This document shows, piece after piece, positions 39,969 to 54,567 of a DNA stretch of 64,000 nucleotides. Below the pieces are notes generated by a model. It saw only the letters and a program-made list of their open reading frames with translations, was not told the origin of the DNA and made no database searches. Within the stretch, counting starts at the first letter, position 1; every line of letters begins with the position of its first letter. The DNA comes from Brugia malayi (Eukaryota > Nematoda > Chromadorea > Rhabditida > Onchocercidae). Position numbers and translations under genes: made by a program. Location of the stretch: positions 10,078,649 through 10,142,648 of the forward strand of contig NW_025062477.1 in assembly GCF_000002995.4 (NCBI RefSeq), in the 5' to 3' direction.

Positions 39969-42900
39969 TTAATTTTTGTCCTCTTTGTTGGCTGTTTTGG
40001 TTTAAATGTGAAATATTTGGATAGTGATGTGCAATTACAACCGTTATCATCAACAATAAATCATTTTAAGAATACTCAATCACCAAGATTCGATGCAGTG
40101 AAGTATTGTTTTAGTTTTTTTTTAAACTTTTTTTTTGATTTTATCTTTGATAACGATTTAATGATTGATAGTAATTGATAAAACAGATTGTATGCTTTTT
40201 AGCATTTTTTTTTTTTAAAATTTAATATTTTTAAGAATTGATATTTAATCCTTAAATGCAATTAAAAGGTCCAAAAAAATAAATAAATAAGTCTGTTGAA
40301 TGATAATTGAAATTATCCATAGAATTATATTTGGAATGATTTGAAAGAAATAATATTTGAGAATCAGTTTTAATTATAATAATTATATAAATATCAATGA
40401 ATTTTTTTGTGATTATTTTCATGAATAAATATTTAAATATTTTTATGCATATCATTTTATTTTCTCATTTCTCTTAATCTTTCTTCTTTTTCCACTTATT
40501 TTTATCAGTTTTGCTCATTTTAACTTTTTTATTTTTTTTTAGTTAATTTTTTTTTTCCTTCAAAAATTTAACTTAATTTCAATATTTCGCTCTTTATTTT
40601 GAATAATCCCTAATTTTAAATAATAATCTTTAATTTTAAGGATAAATTAGCAGAAAAAAATTTACTAAAAACCGAACTATGTGAATGATTCGTTATAATT
40701 CAAGAAAAATGTCTACAAAATAAAAAAATGAAATGCAATAAAGGAATTTAAAAAAAAAAAAGAAAAGAAAAAGAAAGGATGGAAAAAAGAATCGAATATA
40801 TCAACGAATGATATTATTATAATCATTTTAATCAACAAATTATCACAAAATTATCATCTAAATTAGACGATTATACTATCAAAATACCATTGTATTAAAT
40901 TTGTAAACACAGAAAAGTATTAAACAACTTCAATTAATTTAATTAAACTTTTTATTGCGTGAGTATTATCAAAATCTATGGATGAATGTTTTTGATGATT
41001 ATTTTGGCTAAATTTTATTTTCAAAATAAAATTAAAACAAAAAAAAAAAAAAAAAAAAGAAAAAGAAAAATTAAAAAGAAAATAACTAATATATTCTATT
41101 TTACAGCAGTATCGATGATAACGATATCAATTCACAATTATTCAATGGTATTCGTGGCTTACCTGGTCTAGAATTTCAAATTAAACCTAAGGCTTTTTCA
41201 TATGCTAATCTTCTGGCTGCTTCAATTATTGATGAAGAAATTCGACGAATTCAATTATTACCAATAAAGCAATGTTTTCAACAAGTAAATTTCTCTTAAA
41301 TCACTCCAATAACACTCACTTTTTTTTCTTCTTACATTTAAAATATTTTTTGAAAAAACAAAAAAACAAAAAAAAGTAAAAGAATCTTTTTTTTTCTTTC
41401 AAAACAAAAAATTTAATTTCAGTTTAATGGTTGTATTGCAATTTCAAATTTTATCATTTCACGATATCGATGTCCTCAATTGGTGACATTTCATCCGGCA
41501 CCACCAAATCGTCTTATTTTCACCATTCGAAATTTCGATCTTGAGTAAGTATTGTAAAGGTAATCGATGCTATTTTAAAACAAATTCCAATTTTTAAAAT
41601 TATAATCCAAAAAATTTTTAATTTTTATATGAAACGATGATACCTTTGGATTCTTAGGAAAACAAAAATTCCATATAGCAATTAGTTATACAAAAATTAA
41701 AAAAACAGAATAAATGAAGGAGTTATCGAAAATTTACATTAATATTTTTAATAATGCAATGAATTTGTTTTTTTAAATGTTTTAATTTTTTTTTCAATAA
41801 AAAAATTATTAAAATAATCATTTTAACATTAAAAAAAAAAAACGGAAAGGAAAATAATAAATTGAGATTTCAGGATAAAAGGAGATATTAATGGTGAAAT
41901 TAAAGTAATATTACCTATTAAACTCAATAGTACTGTATACACACGTTTTCATCAGGTCAAAATTATTAGTTTTATTAATTACCATATTACCTCCAAAAAA
42001 AAAAAAAAAAATTCAATAAGTTAATTAATTAATTATACAATTTTAGATAAAAGATTATTTGATATCTAAGCATAAGAGTATACTATTAGTTATATTAAGT
42101 TTATTAATATTTTTATTTCATTATTAATTTATTATATATTTAATATATATTAATTTACTAGTTTACTATATTTAATTATTAAAAAATTATATTAAAGATT
42201 TTTTTAATGATGATATTTTCAAATGAATAATATTTACAAATAATATATGCTGCATTTTTTCTTTTAAAAAAAATTTTTTTTTACTAAATTTCTAATAAAT
42301 GTACAATTTTTTCTTTTTTGCCACAAAATTGATAATTAATTAAATTTGAATATAAATTTTAATAGATTTCAACCACTGTTCAATTAACTATTCATCGTAA
42401 ATTAAATGGATCTCCATATGTTCGTAGTATTGGTTGCTATGTAAATGCTGGTTTTAGCGATGTTATTTTACAAAATGGTGGCATTTTGGAAGATATTTTC
42501 AATTCCAATTTTCGGGTATGTTAATAAATTTACCTTAAATAAGTAAGTAATTAAATAAGTAAAAAATAAGTAAGTAAGTATGCTTACAACAATTAAAATA
42601 TCATTTTTTATTATTTAAATAATTACAGGGAATAGATATTACAGGAAAATTTCAGGACTTCATCATTTTAAAAATCCTTTTCAAATATATTCAGATTGAA
42701 ATATAATGTGCATAAAAACTTGAAATCAGATTTTTTATTTTGATTTAAAATTAATTTCTTAATTTTTGAAATTTTAGCAAAACATAATTATTGTTAAAGA
42801 AGTATGAAAAAAAAAAAAAAAAAAAAAGGAAATATTGATATTTTAGTGTTTTATATTTGACTTAATTATATTAAATGTATTTAATTTAGTTATATTGAAA

Positions 42901-45900
42901 TTTTATATTTGATTTCATTTAGACTTCAACGTTTTTTTGCCATTTTTTTACACGTAACTGACGTAATTTAATTTATCACACGTAAAAAAACTCTTTTTCT
43001 TCTTTACTGATACTAAATATTAGTCATTCATTTGAAATATTATTTGATCGAATAACTATAACTAACGGTGTGCATTTTTTTTTTTACTTAAAAACTTTAC
43101 TTTTACCTTTTTTTTTTTACTTAAAAAAATATTGAAATATAAAGTGAAATATGAATTTATTCATTTATATCTTTCATTGACTAATTTAATTTAAACAAAA
43201 CCATAATACTCCTTTTTTCCTAAAATTGTATAATTAATTAATCAATTAATTAATTACTTTATTGAATTTTCTTTTTCTTTTTTTTTTTTTTTTTTTTTTG
43301 TAGGGTAGTACGGTAAAGCAAATTCGAAAGCAATTACCAATTAGAGTTTGTCAAATGATACGGAATATTGTTAAAAAAAAGATCAATATACCACTTCAAA
43401 AAGCATCAAAAGTAATTCCACTTAGTGAAATGATCAAATTTGCAATTAATAATATTAAAATATCAAATTTACCAAAACATGTAAGTTTTAATTTTTAATT
43501 TAATTTCTTTTTAAATAATTTTGACGTGAAAATTATTATGCATATCAAATAAAATTCAAAATTTTAATGAATATTTTGTAGAATTTATGATTATAATTAG
43601 GAATGAAAAATGTATGAGAAGAAGGAAAAAAAAAAGGCTAACATTAAGTTTTGAAATATTTTTTTTTTTTTTAATATTTAATAATTAATTCCAATTATGC
43701 AACGAAATTAATTCGATTTAATATTAAGTATAAATTACTATTATTTTTAATAAAATTATTATTTTTAAATTAGCAGTAATGCATAAAAAATCTGTGTATA
43801 AACATATTTTGTATAATTTTTTCAATGCATTGCCATACAATCTATTTAAAAGTTTTATTTTTTGCTGTTAGCAGAGAATTTTATTTTAGTACTTCAAAAA
43901 ATTTAATTTAGAGAATTTATATTTATTTAATCAAAATTAAATTATATCAATTATAAAAGTTGTATATTTTAGTAAATGAAAAATTTTCTCTGAATTTTAC
44001 GGAAAATTTTTTAAGTTTTTAACAAAGAATTTTTTATTGAATTGCAATTAATTTATATTAATTATAATTAAATGATTAATTTTTTTAGTGTTATATGGAA
44101 ATGTGTAAAAAAAAGATGCAAACTGATAGAAGTACTACTCATTTTTCTACTTCAAAAAAAAAATTGAACTTATCACTTATCAGTGTATCCGACACTCATC
44201 ATATAACTACAAAAAATGATAATACAGTAAGTAATCAAAAATTATATCTAATGTAAATGATATAAGTGATAAACAAATACTATTAAATACGTTTTTATTA
44301 ATTAAATGATTTGTTTAATGATAACAAAATTTTTATGGCATAAATTATGGAATAAAACCATTTGAAATTTGAAATTAATATAATAATATTAATGAAATAA
44401 ATAAGTATAGCAAAAAGTTTTTTTCTTTTTTAAATGTTCATTTTAAATATGAAAAAGTTTGATAAGAATACATTTTTAAAAATGCAAGAATTAATTAAAT
44501 AATTTTAACAAAAAAGCAAAAAATTAATTTAATAAGCTAATTTTGAAGTTTTTTTTTTTTTTTAAAAAAAAGCAACAGAATGATTTAAAAAAAAAAAAAA
44601 AAAAAAAACATAGAAAAGAAATTCTCGAATAAATTGTTAATTAATTAATTATAAGTAATGAATAATAATATAGTAATTATAATTCTACAATATGAATAAT
44701 ATAAGTGTAATATGTCAACAATTTATCAGTTATCATTGATAATACTGCAGCGTTTCACGTTATCACCAATTTCACTGACGACGTCACATATAAGCGTACG
44801 TGAAGGAACAAATGCTTCAACTATTTTAGATCCTTGCAGAGATTGTTACGCTAATAAGAAATCAACTATATTTAAAGGTTTAATTCCTTCAGACAAATGT
44901 ATTTATAAAGTAAGTTTTTTTTTCTTTAAAAAATTCATTTTTTTAAAAAAAGTTGAAATTTAACCTTTATATATAACACTTTTTTACTAATTAAATCTTT
45001 TTTTTTTGCTATTACATTAAAAATTTTTTTATAAAATTTTTTAAAAAATAATATTTTGGAATATTTTTGCATGCATATGATTTTTTTTATCAAAAAATTT
45101 TGATAAAAAAAAAATAATTTTATCTAGTTTTTCCTTTTTTTTTTTTTTTCAATTGTTAAAATAGAATTATTTTTTAAAATTTTTTCAATTTTTAAACTTA
45201 AATTTTATTATTAAAAATATTGTCCATATTTTTTTTCCAAATTTTGTTATTAAAAAAAATATTATTAAGTGCTATTTTATAAGTTTTTTTTTTTTGTTAT
45301 TAGATTAAAAATATTTTTTGAGTGATTAATTAGAAATATTAAATAGAATTTTATTAATTTTTTAGGATTTACCTAACATTGTGTTAAATCTACATATAAT
45401 AAAGGTGCTAGCAACACCTGATTACTTTCAACTTGGCTTACGGGCGGTATTTGCACCTGAAGAAGAAATAATTCAAATGCCATTTCATCCATTTCCAATG
45501 CATTTTCCGCAAAATTTTAATAATGAAAATGAAAATGAACGAATGTTGGATGTATTAATTAGCGATTACACTATTAATTCACTTCTCTATCATATGCATA
45601 AGTTATTATTAAATTTTAGCAAATTATTTTAATGTTTAATTTTAAATTTAAATAAAAACAAAAAAAATTTTCGAAAAAAAAGCAAACAATTTTTTTCACT
45701 CTTTTTTTTCTAACATTTAAAATTTATTTTAAATGTCTTGCAAAAAGGTAAAAATTTATGTGAAAAAAAAAATGATGAAAATATTGCTAAAATTAATTTT
45801 AAAATAATTTTTTTTTCATTTGTAAAAGAAAAAGAAAAAAAAAAATATTTGTATTAACAATGGCAAAGATTGAAATTATTTTAGCGAAAATAATTGAATG

Positions 45901-48392
45901 ATTAAAAAAAAAAAAATTAAATTAGACAATAAATTTTAGAAATGATTTTATTATGTTTCGTGTTGGACCTGAAATACCTGAATTAAGTGAATTACTTAAA
46001 ACGACATGTACTGATGAGGATTATGATGATTTTGGTGACTTTGATATTGAGGTAATATTATTTTGTTTATTTAATTTATTAATTTTGTTTAATTTAAAGT
46101 TTTACAAATAAATTAAAATTTATTATACACAGAAAAAAGGAAAAAAAAAACGAAAATCACTTACTTTTTTAGTTTTATTAGTTTATAATAAATTTTTCAT
46201 CAATAACTGATTGTATTATTTTTATTTATTATATTCCTAAATGAAATAATTGATTTTAAAAATTTTATTTAATACATTTAGTATTAGATTCTTTTGCATA
46301 AAAATAAATATTATAAAATATTTATTTGATAACTTTTCTTTTTTTCTTTTTTAATTTAATTAATTTTTCAAAAATGATTAAATATTTGATTTGTTCAGGA
46401 TGACGAAGAATTAGATGATGAAAAAAATTCAACAGTAATATTGGCAAAATTAAGAAGACGTCGAAAACGAAGTGTTGTCAATAGTGATAATGATAATAGT
46501 GATAATAATCAAGAAAGCAATGATAATGACGGAGATATTTTTGGTGATTTAGGTGTATGTCTAGGTGATATTATGCCAGCTATTCGAGAAAAATATCCAA
46601 GAAAATTAATTTATGTTAAGATTTATTCTAAACGTGCACCATTTGTGATATTATTAGCTAAAGATAATGGTTAGTTGGTTATTATATAATAATTTAATTA
46701 AGAAAAATTATCAAAATGCGAGAATAAATTTGATTTATATTTTTTGATTTATAATTTGATTTATATTTTAGCATAATTAAATAATACACAAATATAAGTA
46801 ATGTAAGCATATTTGATAATATAATAGAAATAATATATAATTAAATATAATATAAAATTAAATAATGTATAACAATTAATGCAAACATAATTAATAACAT
46901 AATGTAAATAATTAAATAATATATAAAATTATTGGTGTGAGCATAATTAATAATATAATATAACATAAATATAAAATATAATATATAGTATAATTAATAT
47001 AAACATAATAACATAAATAATATATAATTGAATAATTATAATCGAGTAATAGTAATATATAAGTAAAATAAATTGAATAATAAATAATGAATAATAAGTA
47101 ATATAATTGAATAATGAATAATTAAACATAACATATAATTGAATACTATATAAAAATTAATACAAACATAATAATATAATGTAAATAATATGGATAGTAC
47201 ATAATTAAACGATTAAACATAATATTTAATTAAATGATATGTAAGATAATTAATACAGACATAACTATGCAAATATAATTAATTAATATAATTTCATATA
47301 ATTTTCCTCTTTTTTCCGTTATCATTCTGTTATCAGAATTATCATTAATGTTAAGATTAATTAATCTTTTTTCATTTTTATAGGTACAGCACGAGTAAAT
47401 CTGGAACTTGAAGCTGCATTGTATATTAATGATAGCGGTGAAAAAGTTGGCACAATGCTTATCAGTAGTGTTATTGATGGAAATATTCAACTATCAGCTA
47501 ATCGAGTTAACGTTTTGATAAAAATTCAATCGCTAAAATTGATTGATAAAGAGGAAACTCTTGGCTTACCACCGGATGCATTAGATAATTTAGCTAATTT
47601 ATCAAAAGATATCATTGCTCAAGTTAGTTTAATTCAATATAATATCCTATTTTTTTTTTTTTGATAAAATAAAAGTAAATTATTAATATATAAATGTACT
47701 GATGATATAATGATAACTACAAGGATATCACTGATAAAGTGCAAATGCTTTTGATAATGTGTTAAATAATATAAAATAATATTTATATTATGATAGTATA
47801 TATATTGGTAGGATAAACAGAGCAATTCATTGATAACATTTAAATATTTTAATAGTTTAAAATTATGTTAAAGAGTACAATTTTTTCATAATTCATTTTG
47901 AATTTGAGTTATTTTATTTTTGATTTTTTTTTTTTGCTATAAGTAAATTATGTAAAAAATTTTTTTTATTGTAATTAAAATAACTTTTCATTTTTGTTCT
48001 TATTTTGATTATGATTAGCATTTATTTTAAATTTATCAGTTTTAAAAAAATGATTTTTAAAATAGAAAAATTCTTTATAAATTATTGTTTAACTAATTGA
48101 TACACTTTAAAAATGCTGAATTAATACTTAAAAAATTTCAAAATTACAAAAAAATAAATAAATAATATTTGAGCAAAAATTTGCATAAAAATTTGATTTA
48201 ATTTTTCAGACAGTTAGCAATGAGTTATCAAATGGACTTACTATTGAATTAGCAACGGAGAAACTACCATATAATTTAGTAAAACCAAAATTTTCAATCA
48301 TTGATCATGCAATTCATTTATCAACTGATTTTAATATACTTTCAAGTATAATTGGCACTAACAAATTGTCAACAAATTGTCGACGTTTTTAA
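39969..48392 (+). CDS. BPI/LBP/CETP-family lipid-binding protein (5' end missing)
   Basis: Thirteen exons in consistent phase: 39969-40102, 41107-41284, 41423-41544, 41874-41955, 42366-42515, 43304-43480, 44089-44226, 44751-44909, 45366-45601, 45940-46051, 46399-46669, 47384-47622, 48210-48392; 726 residues plus a start exon not found. The first exon opens in a hydrophobic run (LIFVLFVGCFGL), the end of a signal peptide. The N-terminal barrel shows GIRGLPGLEFQIKPKAFSYA, a feature of BPI/LBP proteins, and cysteines in KQCFQ and NGCIAISNF...RCPQL. The C-terminal half ends in TARVNLELEAALYIND and VKPKFSIIDHAIHLSTDFNI. By family these secreted two-barrel proteins bind lipid or lipopolysaccharide. 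Residues about 475-530 (counted from the first recognised codon) are an odd insert: acidic DEDYDDFGDFDIEDDEELDD, then basic RRRRKRSVV, then Asn/Asp-rich. The acceptor of exon 2 may be 41107 or 41110. The paralogue is not determined. Confidence 0.88.
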
Positions 48393-48440
48393 AATTTTAA
48401 ATCATTTTTTTTATTTCATGTAATTTTCAATTCTTTACTA

Positions 48441-48446
48441 AATAAA
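48441..48446 (+). terminator. Poly(A) signal AATAAA of the BPI-family gene
   Basis: AATAAA lies 49 nt after the TAA stop, in a typical position for nematode 3' ends. AATAAA is not rare in such A+T-rich DNA, so position is the main support. Confidence 0.5.
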
Positions 48447-49018
48447 ATATAATTAATGTTCGATATTAATTGATTTAATTAATCTATATATATTCTTATG
48501 TAAATTTTCATACAAAAAAAAAAAAATTGATGTGTTGATTTGCGTTTTTTTTTTTTTTGTTTGGTGTTAAACTGATAAAAGATATGATAAGAGATATAAA
48601 AGATATTTGTTTTTCTCTTCAAATTCATTTATTTCAATAGAAATCCAAAAAGCAGCAGAAATCATTTAATGAAATACTTATATTAATTGAAACTATACTT
48701 ATGAAATGCAAAAAATTCATCGAAGTAAGTATGGCATTTGAGTTTTTTTACTTTTTTTTGCAGAAATTTAATCAGTTTTTTTTAATAAATTTAACTTTTT
48801 TTGGGGAAATTTAATCAATAAAATGGTTTTTTAATTTAGTGAAAAATGATTTAATGAAAATGACAAAACATTGAAATGGAAATGGAAGTGATATTTGCAG
48901 CATTTGCTAATTTTTTCGTGCATTAATAATTGGGTAGAATTTCACAAAAAATGAAAATAAAAAGTTAAAGGTAAATAGAAGAAGGTAAAAGAGTTAAAAG
49001 AGGTAAAATGCTAATTAA

Positions 49019-49228
49019 GGTAATTGATAAAAACGAATAATTAAGGTAATTGATAAAAACGAATAATTAAGGTAATTGATAAAAACGAATAATTAAGATA
49101 ATTGATAAAAACGAATAATTAAGGTAATTGATAAAAACGAATAATTAAGATAATTGATAAAAACGAATAATTAAGGTAATTGATAAAAACTACTAATTAA
49201 GATAATTGATAAAAACGACTAATTACTA
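49019..49228. repeat. 26-bp minisatellite, 8 copies
   Basis: Units beginning GGTAATTGATAAAAACGAAT or GATAATTG... repeat exactly every 26 bp (TAATTGAT at 49021, 49047, 49073, 49099, 49125, 49151, 49177, 49203). GG and GA variants of the unit start alternate partly, suggesting a 52-bp higher-order unit. The last units change CGAATA to CTACTA/CGACTA. Confidence 0.9.
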
Positions 49229-50136
49229 AAAAAAAAAGGATAAATGGATTTGATAAGGAAAAGTTTATGGTAATGAAAATTTTATGCTGGTATAAACAAA
49301 TAATAACGGAAAATTACATATATTTATTAACAACTTGCAATTAAATTTAGTAATTAATTTCAAAATTTACAATTAAATTTCAGCAAATATTTGATAATAC
49401 TAAATTTGAAAGAAAAAAACAATGAAATTAAAAGAAAAAACAATATAACTATTTTGTGATTTAATCATAAAAGAAAAGAAATTGATTGAAAGAAAAATTT
49501 TGAAATTTTAATTTTTTGCAAAAATTAGTTTTCGATTAAAACAATAGAATAAAATCAAGTTTGAATGTTATTAAATTTATAATATAAAATAGTTTAAGTT
49601 TGATTTCATAGAAAATGAAAAGTTTAAGCTGATTATTTTACAAATATTTTGCAGATTATTATTAAAATTTGAATTTTCATTTTTCTCTCTTTTCCTTCTT
49701 ATTGTTTACATTTAAAAATGTTTTACTAAGAAAAAATTCTTTTGTTTTTTTCATCGAAATTAAAATTAAAATAAGTAAAAAATAATATTTTAATCTAAAA
49801 CAGAAAAAAAACAAAAAAAAAAAACGATAACATAAAAAAATTTATTTGAATTTCATTCAATTTATAATAAATAAATTTGTTGTATTTCAATAAAAAATTC
49901 GTATTTGTGCATCGAAACTTTTTGAAAAAAAAAAAAAAAATTTGAAAAGAATTGTAAATGAGACAATAATTTCATTTTCGTAATGATAAATATAAAATTA
50001 AACTAAATTCAATAATTCTTTAATTAATCAAATGTAAATAATTCTAATCAAAAAAAAAAAAAATTAATCAGATGTCAATTTAATAGGAAAGATAATTAAT
50101 TTGTTTATTATAACGATTGTACTCACAAGTAATACC

Positions 50137-50137
<1 letters not shown>

Positions 50138-50178
<41 letters not shown>
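50138..50178. repeat. AAT trinucleotide microsatellite
   Basis: About 13 uninterrupted AAT units in non-coding DNA between the convergent genes. Confidence 0.9.
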
Positions 50179-50179
<1 letters not shown>

Positions 50180-51438
50180 TAATTAGAAAATTAAATCTAA
50201 GTAAAAAGATTAAAGTAAAATGAAAAATTAACTTTGACAATTATTAGCAATATAGTATTGCAATTTTCTGCTTTCTCATCAAAAAAATAGAAATTTTTGC
50301 TTTAGAAATTTCATAAATTTTATTTTGAAAAAATTCAATTAATTAGTTTGATTTAAGAAAAAAAAAAGATTTATTCTTAATTTATTTGATTAAATTAATG
50401 ATAAATTTAGAAATTTATCATTAATTCATAAAGCCTTGTAGCATTCAAGTAAATCAGTTAAATGATCAATCGATCAAATCATAAACATTCAGCAAATAAA
50501 CATCAAAAAGCATTAAAAAGTTAAAAAATTCAAAAAAAAAGATAAGAAGAAATGGAATGATTTTATTTGAATTAAAATCATACATTTAAATTAAAAATTT
50601 TTTTATTAATATTTAAGATTTAAAACTTTTGAAATTTAAAAATTAAAACTTTGTTTTCTTTTTTGATTACAATTTTAGTTGTAATCAGAATTGTATTATT
50701 TACTATTTTTTTTTTTTTCAAAAATTTTATCGTCCATTGCAATTTTTTTTTTTTAATTTATTTTTCTTTCAAGTTTTTATTCAGTGATAATAAATGATTG
50801 AATCAATTTAATTTTATAAATTTTTATTAATAAATTTGTCGTCTTTTCCTTTTTTCTTTTTTCTTTTTGTTTTTGTTTTTGATCACAACAATATATTATT
50901 TATGAGAAATGGCAAACTATAAGTAAAACTTGAAAAGCTTATAAAAAAATATAAAATACTTATAAAATAAAAATGAAAAAAAAAAAAATTATTTGGTAAT
51001 ATCTTTTGAGATTTTCGGTTTTCTTTTGTCTTTCTTTCTTTTAAATTTAATATAACTTTGTTTAAAGTTATTTTTTTTCGCATAATTTAATCTAAGCATT
51101 ACCCAAGGAAAAAAGGAAAACAATAAAAGTCTGAAAAAAAAAATTCGGGTAATTGCAAGTAAAGAACTTAAAAAATTTTCTTCATAATTTCTTAAATATA
51201 AATTTTTACAAGAAATATCAATGCTTTTCGATTAATTCTTTATCATATCTATTCATTCGATTAGAGCTTACCCGAAAAACTTACCCGAGATTTCATTTTG
51301 TATTGATTTCTTATTTATTTACTTCTTGCTTGTCTTTGATAATGAATTAATTTAAAAAACAAGCAAATAGCCTCAAAAAAGAAAGAAAAAGTTAATTTCT
51401 TTCTTTACTTTTTTTTTTCAAATAATTTCAATTCTTTT

Positions 51439-51444
51439 TTTATT
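51439..51444 (-). terminator. Poly(A) signal AATAAA of the carboxypeptidase gene
   Basis: TTTATT on the plus strand reads AATAAA on the gene strand, about 50 nt beyond the stop codon at 51494. Support is positional only. Confidence 0.45.
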
Positions 51445-51493
51445 AATAAATTATTTTTTTCAATTTCAAAAAAAAAATTTTTTTTTTTTAAAT

Positions 51494-54400
51494 TTAACAA
51501 AAACGACATGAACGAATGCATTGTTGTTGCATATAAGTTTGAGCTGTTAAACAAACATTTGGATTAATTCGAATCCAATTCATACACCACGGTGAAATAT
51601 CTGTGCATATTCCTGAAAAATAATTTTTTTTTTTTTTTAAAAAAAAAAACGGAAAAATTTTAAAAATTTATTAAATTATGATAGTAAAAAAAAAAAAAAA
51701 AGTATTTGCTAACAATGTTAGCTAACAAATAATTTAATTAATCAATCTTATGAGAAATTATCACTCCAATATAATAAAATTAAATTTCACATTTTGTTTT
51801 AATAAAAAAAAAAACGAAATTACCAACTATTATTAATTTTAATGAAATACAATAAAAAAGCAAAAAAAAAAAAAAAAAAAAAATGAATGAATAAAGAAAA
51901 TTGATTTGAAAACAACGAAAAGTAAACAAAAGTTTAAATTTGAAAAGCAAGAAAGGAAAACGAATAAATGAAATTTTTAAAATATTAGCAAAAAAAAAAA
52001 AAAAAAAAATAAAAAAAAATAAAATTTAAAAATAGAAAAAAAAAGAGAAAACGAAAAAGCGTACTATTTTGAAATTGTTGTGAAAATTTACGTCGAATAA
52101 TGCTATGTCTTTGTTGTAAATTCTCCAAATGATAATTATAATTGATTGGTCGCAATGATTGTGATTTCATTTGTGGTGGCGCTGTTGTCATAAATTTTCT
52201 TGAATATTGAAGCGGAAAATGAAATGTTGAAATACGTTTTATAGCTTTTGTTTCATTATAATTTAATTTAAGTGGTATATCTACTGGTCGTACTTCTGAA
52301 AAAAAATAATTGTAATTATTATTTTACTTTTTTTTAAAAATTATTGTAATTAAATTCTTTATTATTATTATTATTAAATTACTATTCCAGTTTTTTATAC
52401 AAATAAATGAAATGAATTTGTTAAAATATTTGATTTAAATGCTATATTTATTGGTGGTACTTTTGAGAATAATATTTATAATTATTATTTTAAATCTTTT
52501 TAAAATTATTATTTTACATTTATTATTGAGTTATTATTTTAGTTTTTCTTTTCTTTTTTTTTTTTTTCACAAATAAAATATAAAATAAATTTAGTATTTT
52601 TTCTCTTTCGTTTTTTTTTTTTTGAAAATTTTAACAATTTTATATTTATTTTATTTTTGAATAAATTATTTAAAAAAATAATAATTGATAAACTTTTTGA
52701 TCGCATAACTGCATCAATAACAACTCGTACACCAGCCCATGTCTCACGACCAGTTGGTATTAATTGTCGACGATCCAAGAGAAATCCATCAAAATCTAAA
52801 TTTCAATTTTTTTTTTTTTTTTGTAGTTTAAAATTTTTTTTATTTATTTCAAATAATTTTTTATAATTTATTATATTTAAGTGATTTTTATAATTTAAGT
52901 ATTTAAATGATTTAAGTGATTTTAGTGATTTTTATAATTTAAGTATTTAAATGATTTAAGTATATTTAAGTGATTTTAGTGATTTAAGTGATTTTTATAA
53001 TTTAAGTATTTAAATGATTTAAGTATATCTAAGTGATTTTAATTGATTATATTTATTAAGTTTGAAAATTTTTCTTCGAATATTTCAATTAGAATTTTCC
53101 AATCAACATATTCCCAATGATATACTTAATTAAATATCAATTAATTAATTAACTAACCATTTTCACCTGGCCTTAATTCAAGCAAATATACAAATTTCAC
53201 GCCAGCTTTTGATTTAGCCCAATCATCTGAACCACCTGATGATGGATCTAAAAAAAAATTGAATTTAATATTATTTCCCTTTTTTTCTTTTTTTCATTCT
53301 TTTTTTTTTTGAATTATTTGTTATTCAAAAAAAAAAAAACTACAATTAAAATTCATTTTTTTCATAAAAATACTTTTTTCCACTTTTTTTATTGGGAAAA
53401 ATTAATCAAAATAAATTAAATTAAAAATAATAAAAAAATAAATAAATTAAAAAATAGTATACATAATATATCAGCTCCAGTACCAAGTCGAAATTTTGTT
53501 CCATAAACATTTTCAACTGCTTTCACCGCTTGTTTTCCAACTTTTTCCTAAATTATATCCTTTTTTTTTTCTATTTCAATTTTATCTAATTCATATTATT
53601 TAATTTATCTAAGATAAAATTTATTAATGGAAAATAAATTATTTTTACTTCTATTTCCTATTTTAATTTATTAAAATAAAAGTCTAAATCAAAAAAAAGA
53701 AAAAAAAAGACAAATTTGTTTTATTTTTCTTTTAACTCATTATCATTAAATCTATTCATATTTCATACTAAATAAAATATTAATTAATCTTAATTAAATA
53801 ATTAATTAATTAAATATGATTAATTAATTCTTACAAGATCTTTCACATCATTTGGAAATGATCGGCGCTGATGACCGTATGGATAAATCCACATTTGACT
53901 ATATGTGTGCAAAGTGATAAATGCATCAATTTTACCAAACATTTCCGCTGATAATAATTTATCACGTATTGCTCTAATTAATTAATTAATTAGTTAAACA
54001 TAATCATTTTACTAATTAGCAAAATTATACGACAAATAAAAGGTATGCAAAAATTTAGCTGAAAGAAATTATTTTATTATTATGATTAATAAACTAATTT
54101 TTTTTTTAATATTTTTTTTAATAAATTTTATTTAAATTTTTGTTTTTAAAAAATAATAAATTGCAAAATATTTTATTATGTAATTATTTACAAATTTACA
54201 TAAAAAAAAGGAATATTTTGATTGTCAATTTTTATTTACTACAAAGTTTATTTAAAATTTATTAAAAATTTTTTTTGTTTTTTTTGATTTCATTTTTTGC
54301 CAAACATATGATAACATTTATCATAATTATCACATTCCATTCTTGCTAATTACTTTCCTTTTTTTTGTTTTTTTTTTTTTTGTTTTGAAAATGTTCAAAA

Positions 54401-54532
54401 ATAAATAAATAAATGTTTGCAAGTGAACAAATAGATTAGATTAACAGGTAGATAATTAATTTTACATTCTTAGGTAATAAAAATTGTTGGAATTTTCATG
54501 AAAAAGAAAAAAAATGAGTTAAAATTAAATTT

Positions 54533-54567
<35 letters not shown>

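Larger units (their letters stand above)
48393..51493. other. Region between convergent genes, repeats only
   Basis: The 3' flanks of two convergent genes. It contains an eight-copy 26-bp minisatellite (49019-49228), an AAT triplet run (about 50138-50178) and many homopolymers. The open frames at 50883-51083 (minus) and 51153-51350 (plus) are K/F/N/I-rich with no domain. I see no gene. Confidence 0.55.

Noticed and set aside
47230..47825. Minus-strand frames opposite BPI-family exon 12
   Set aside because: Antisense shadows of a confidently spliced plus-strand exon and adjacent intron.
51097..51107. CATTACCCAAG, resembling the middle of SL1
   Set aside because: Not followed by TTTGAG or a splice donor; too short to be meaningful in this composition.
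51494..51612. ShKT module considered as a toxin gene
   Set aside because: It is the last exon of an intact carboxypeptidase; ShKT modules are common accessory domains in nematode secreted enzymes.
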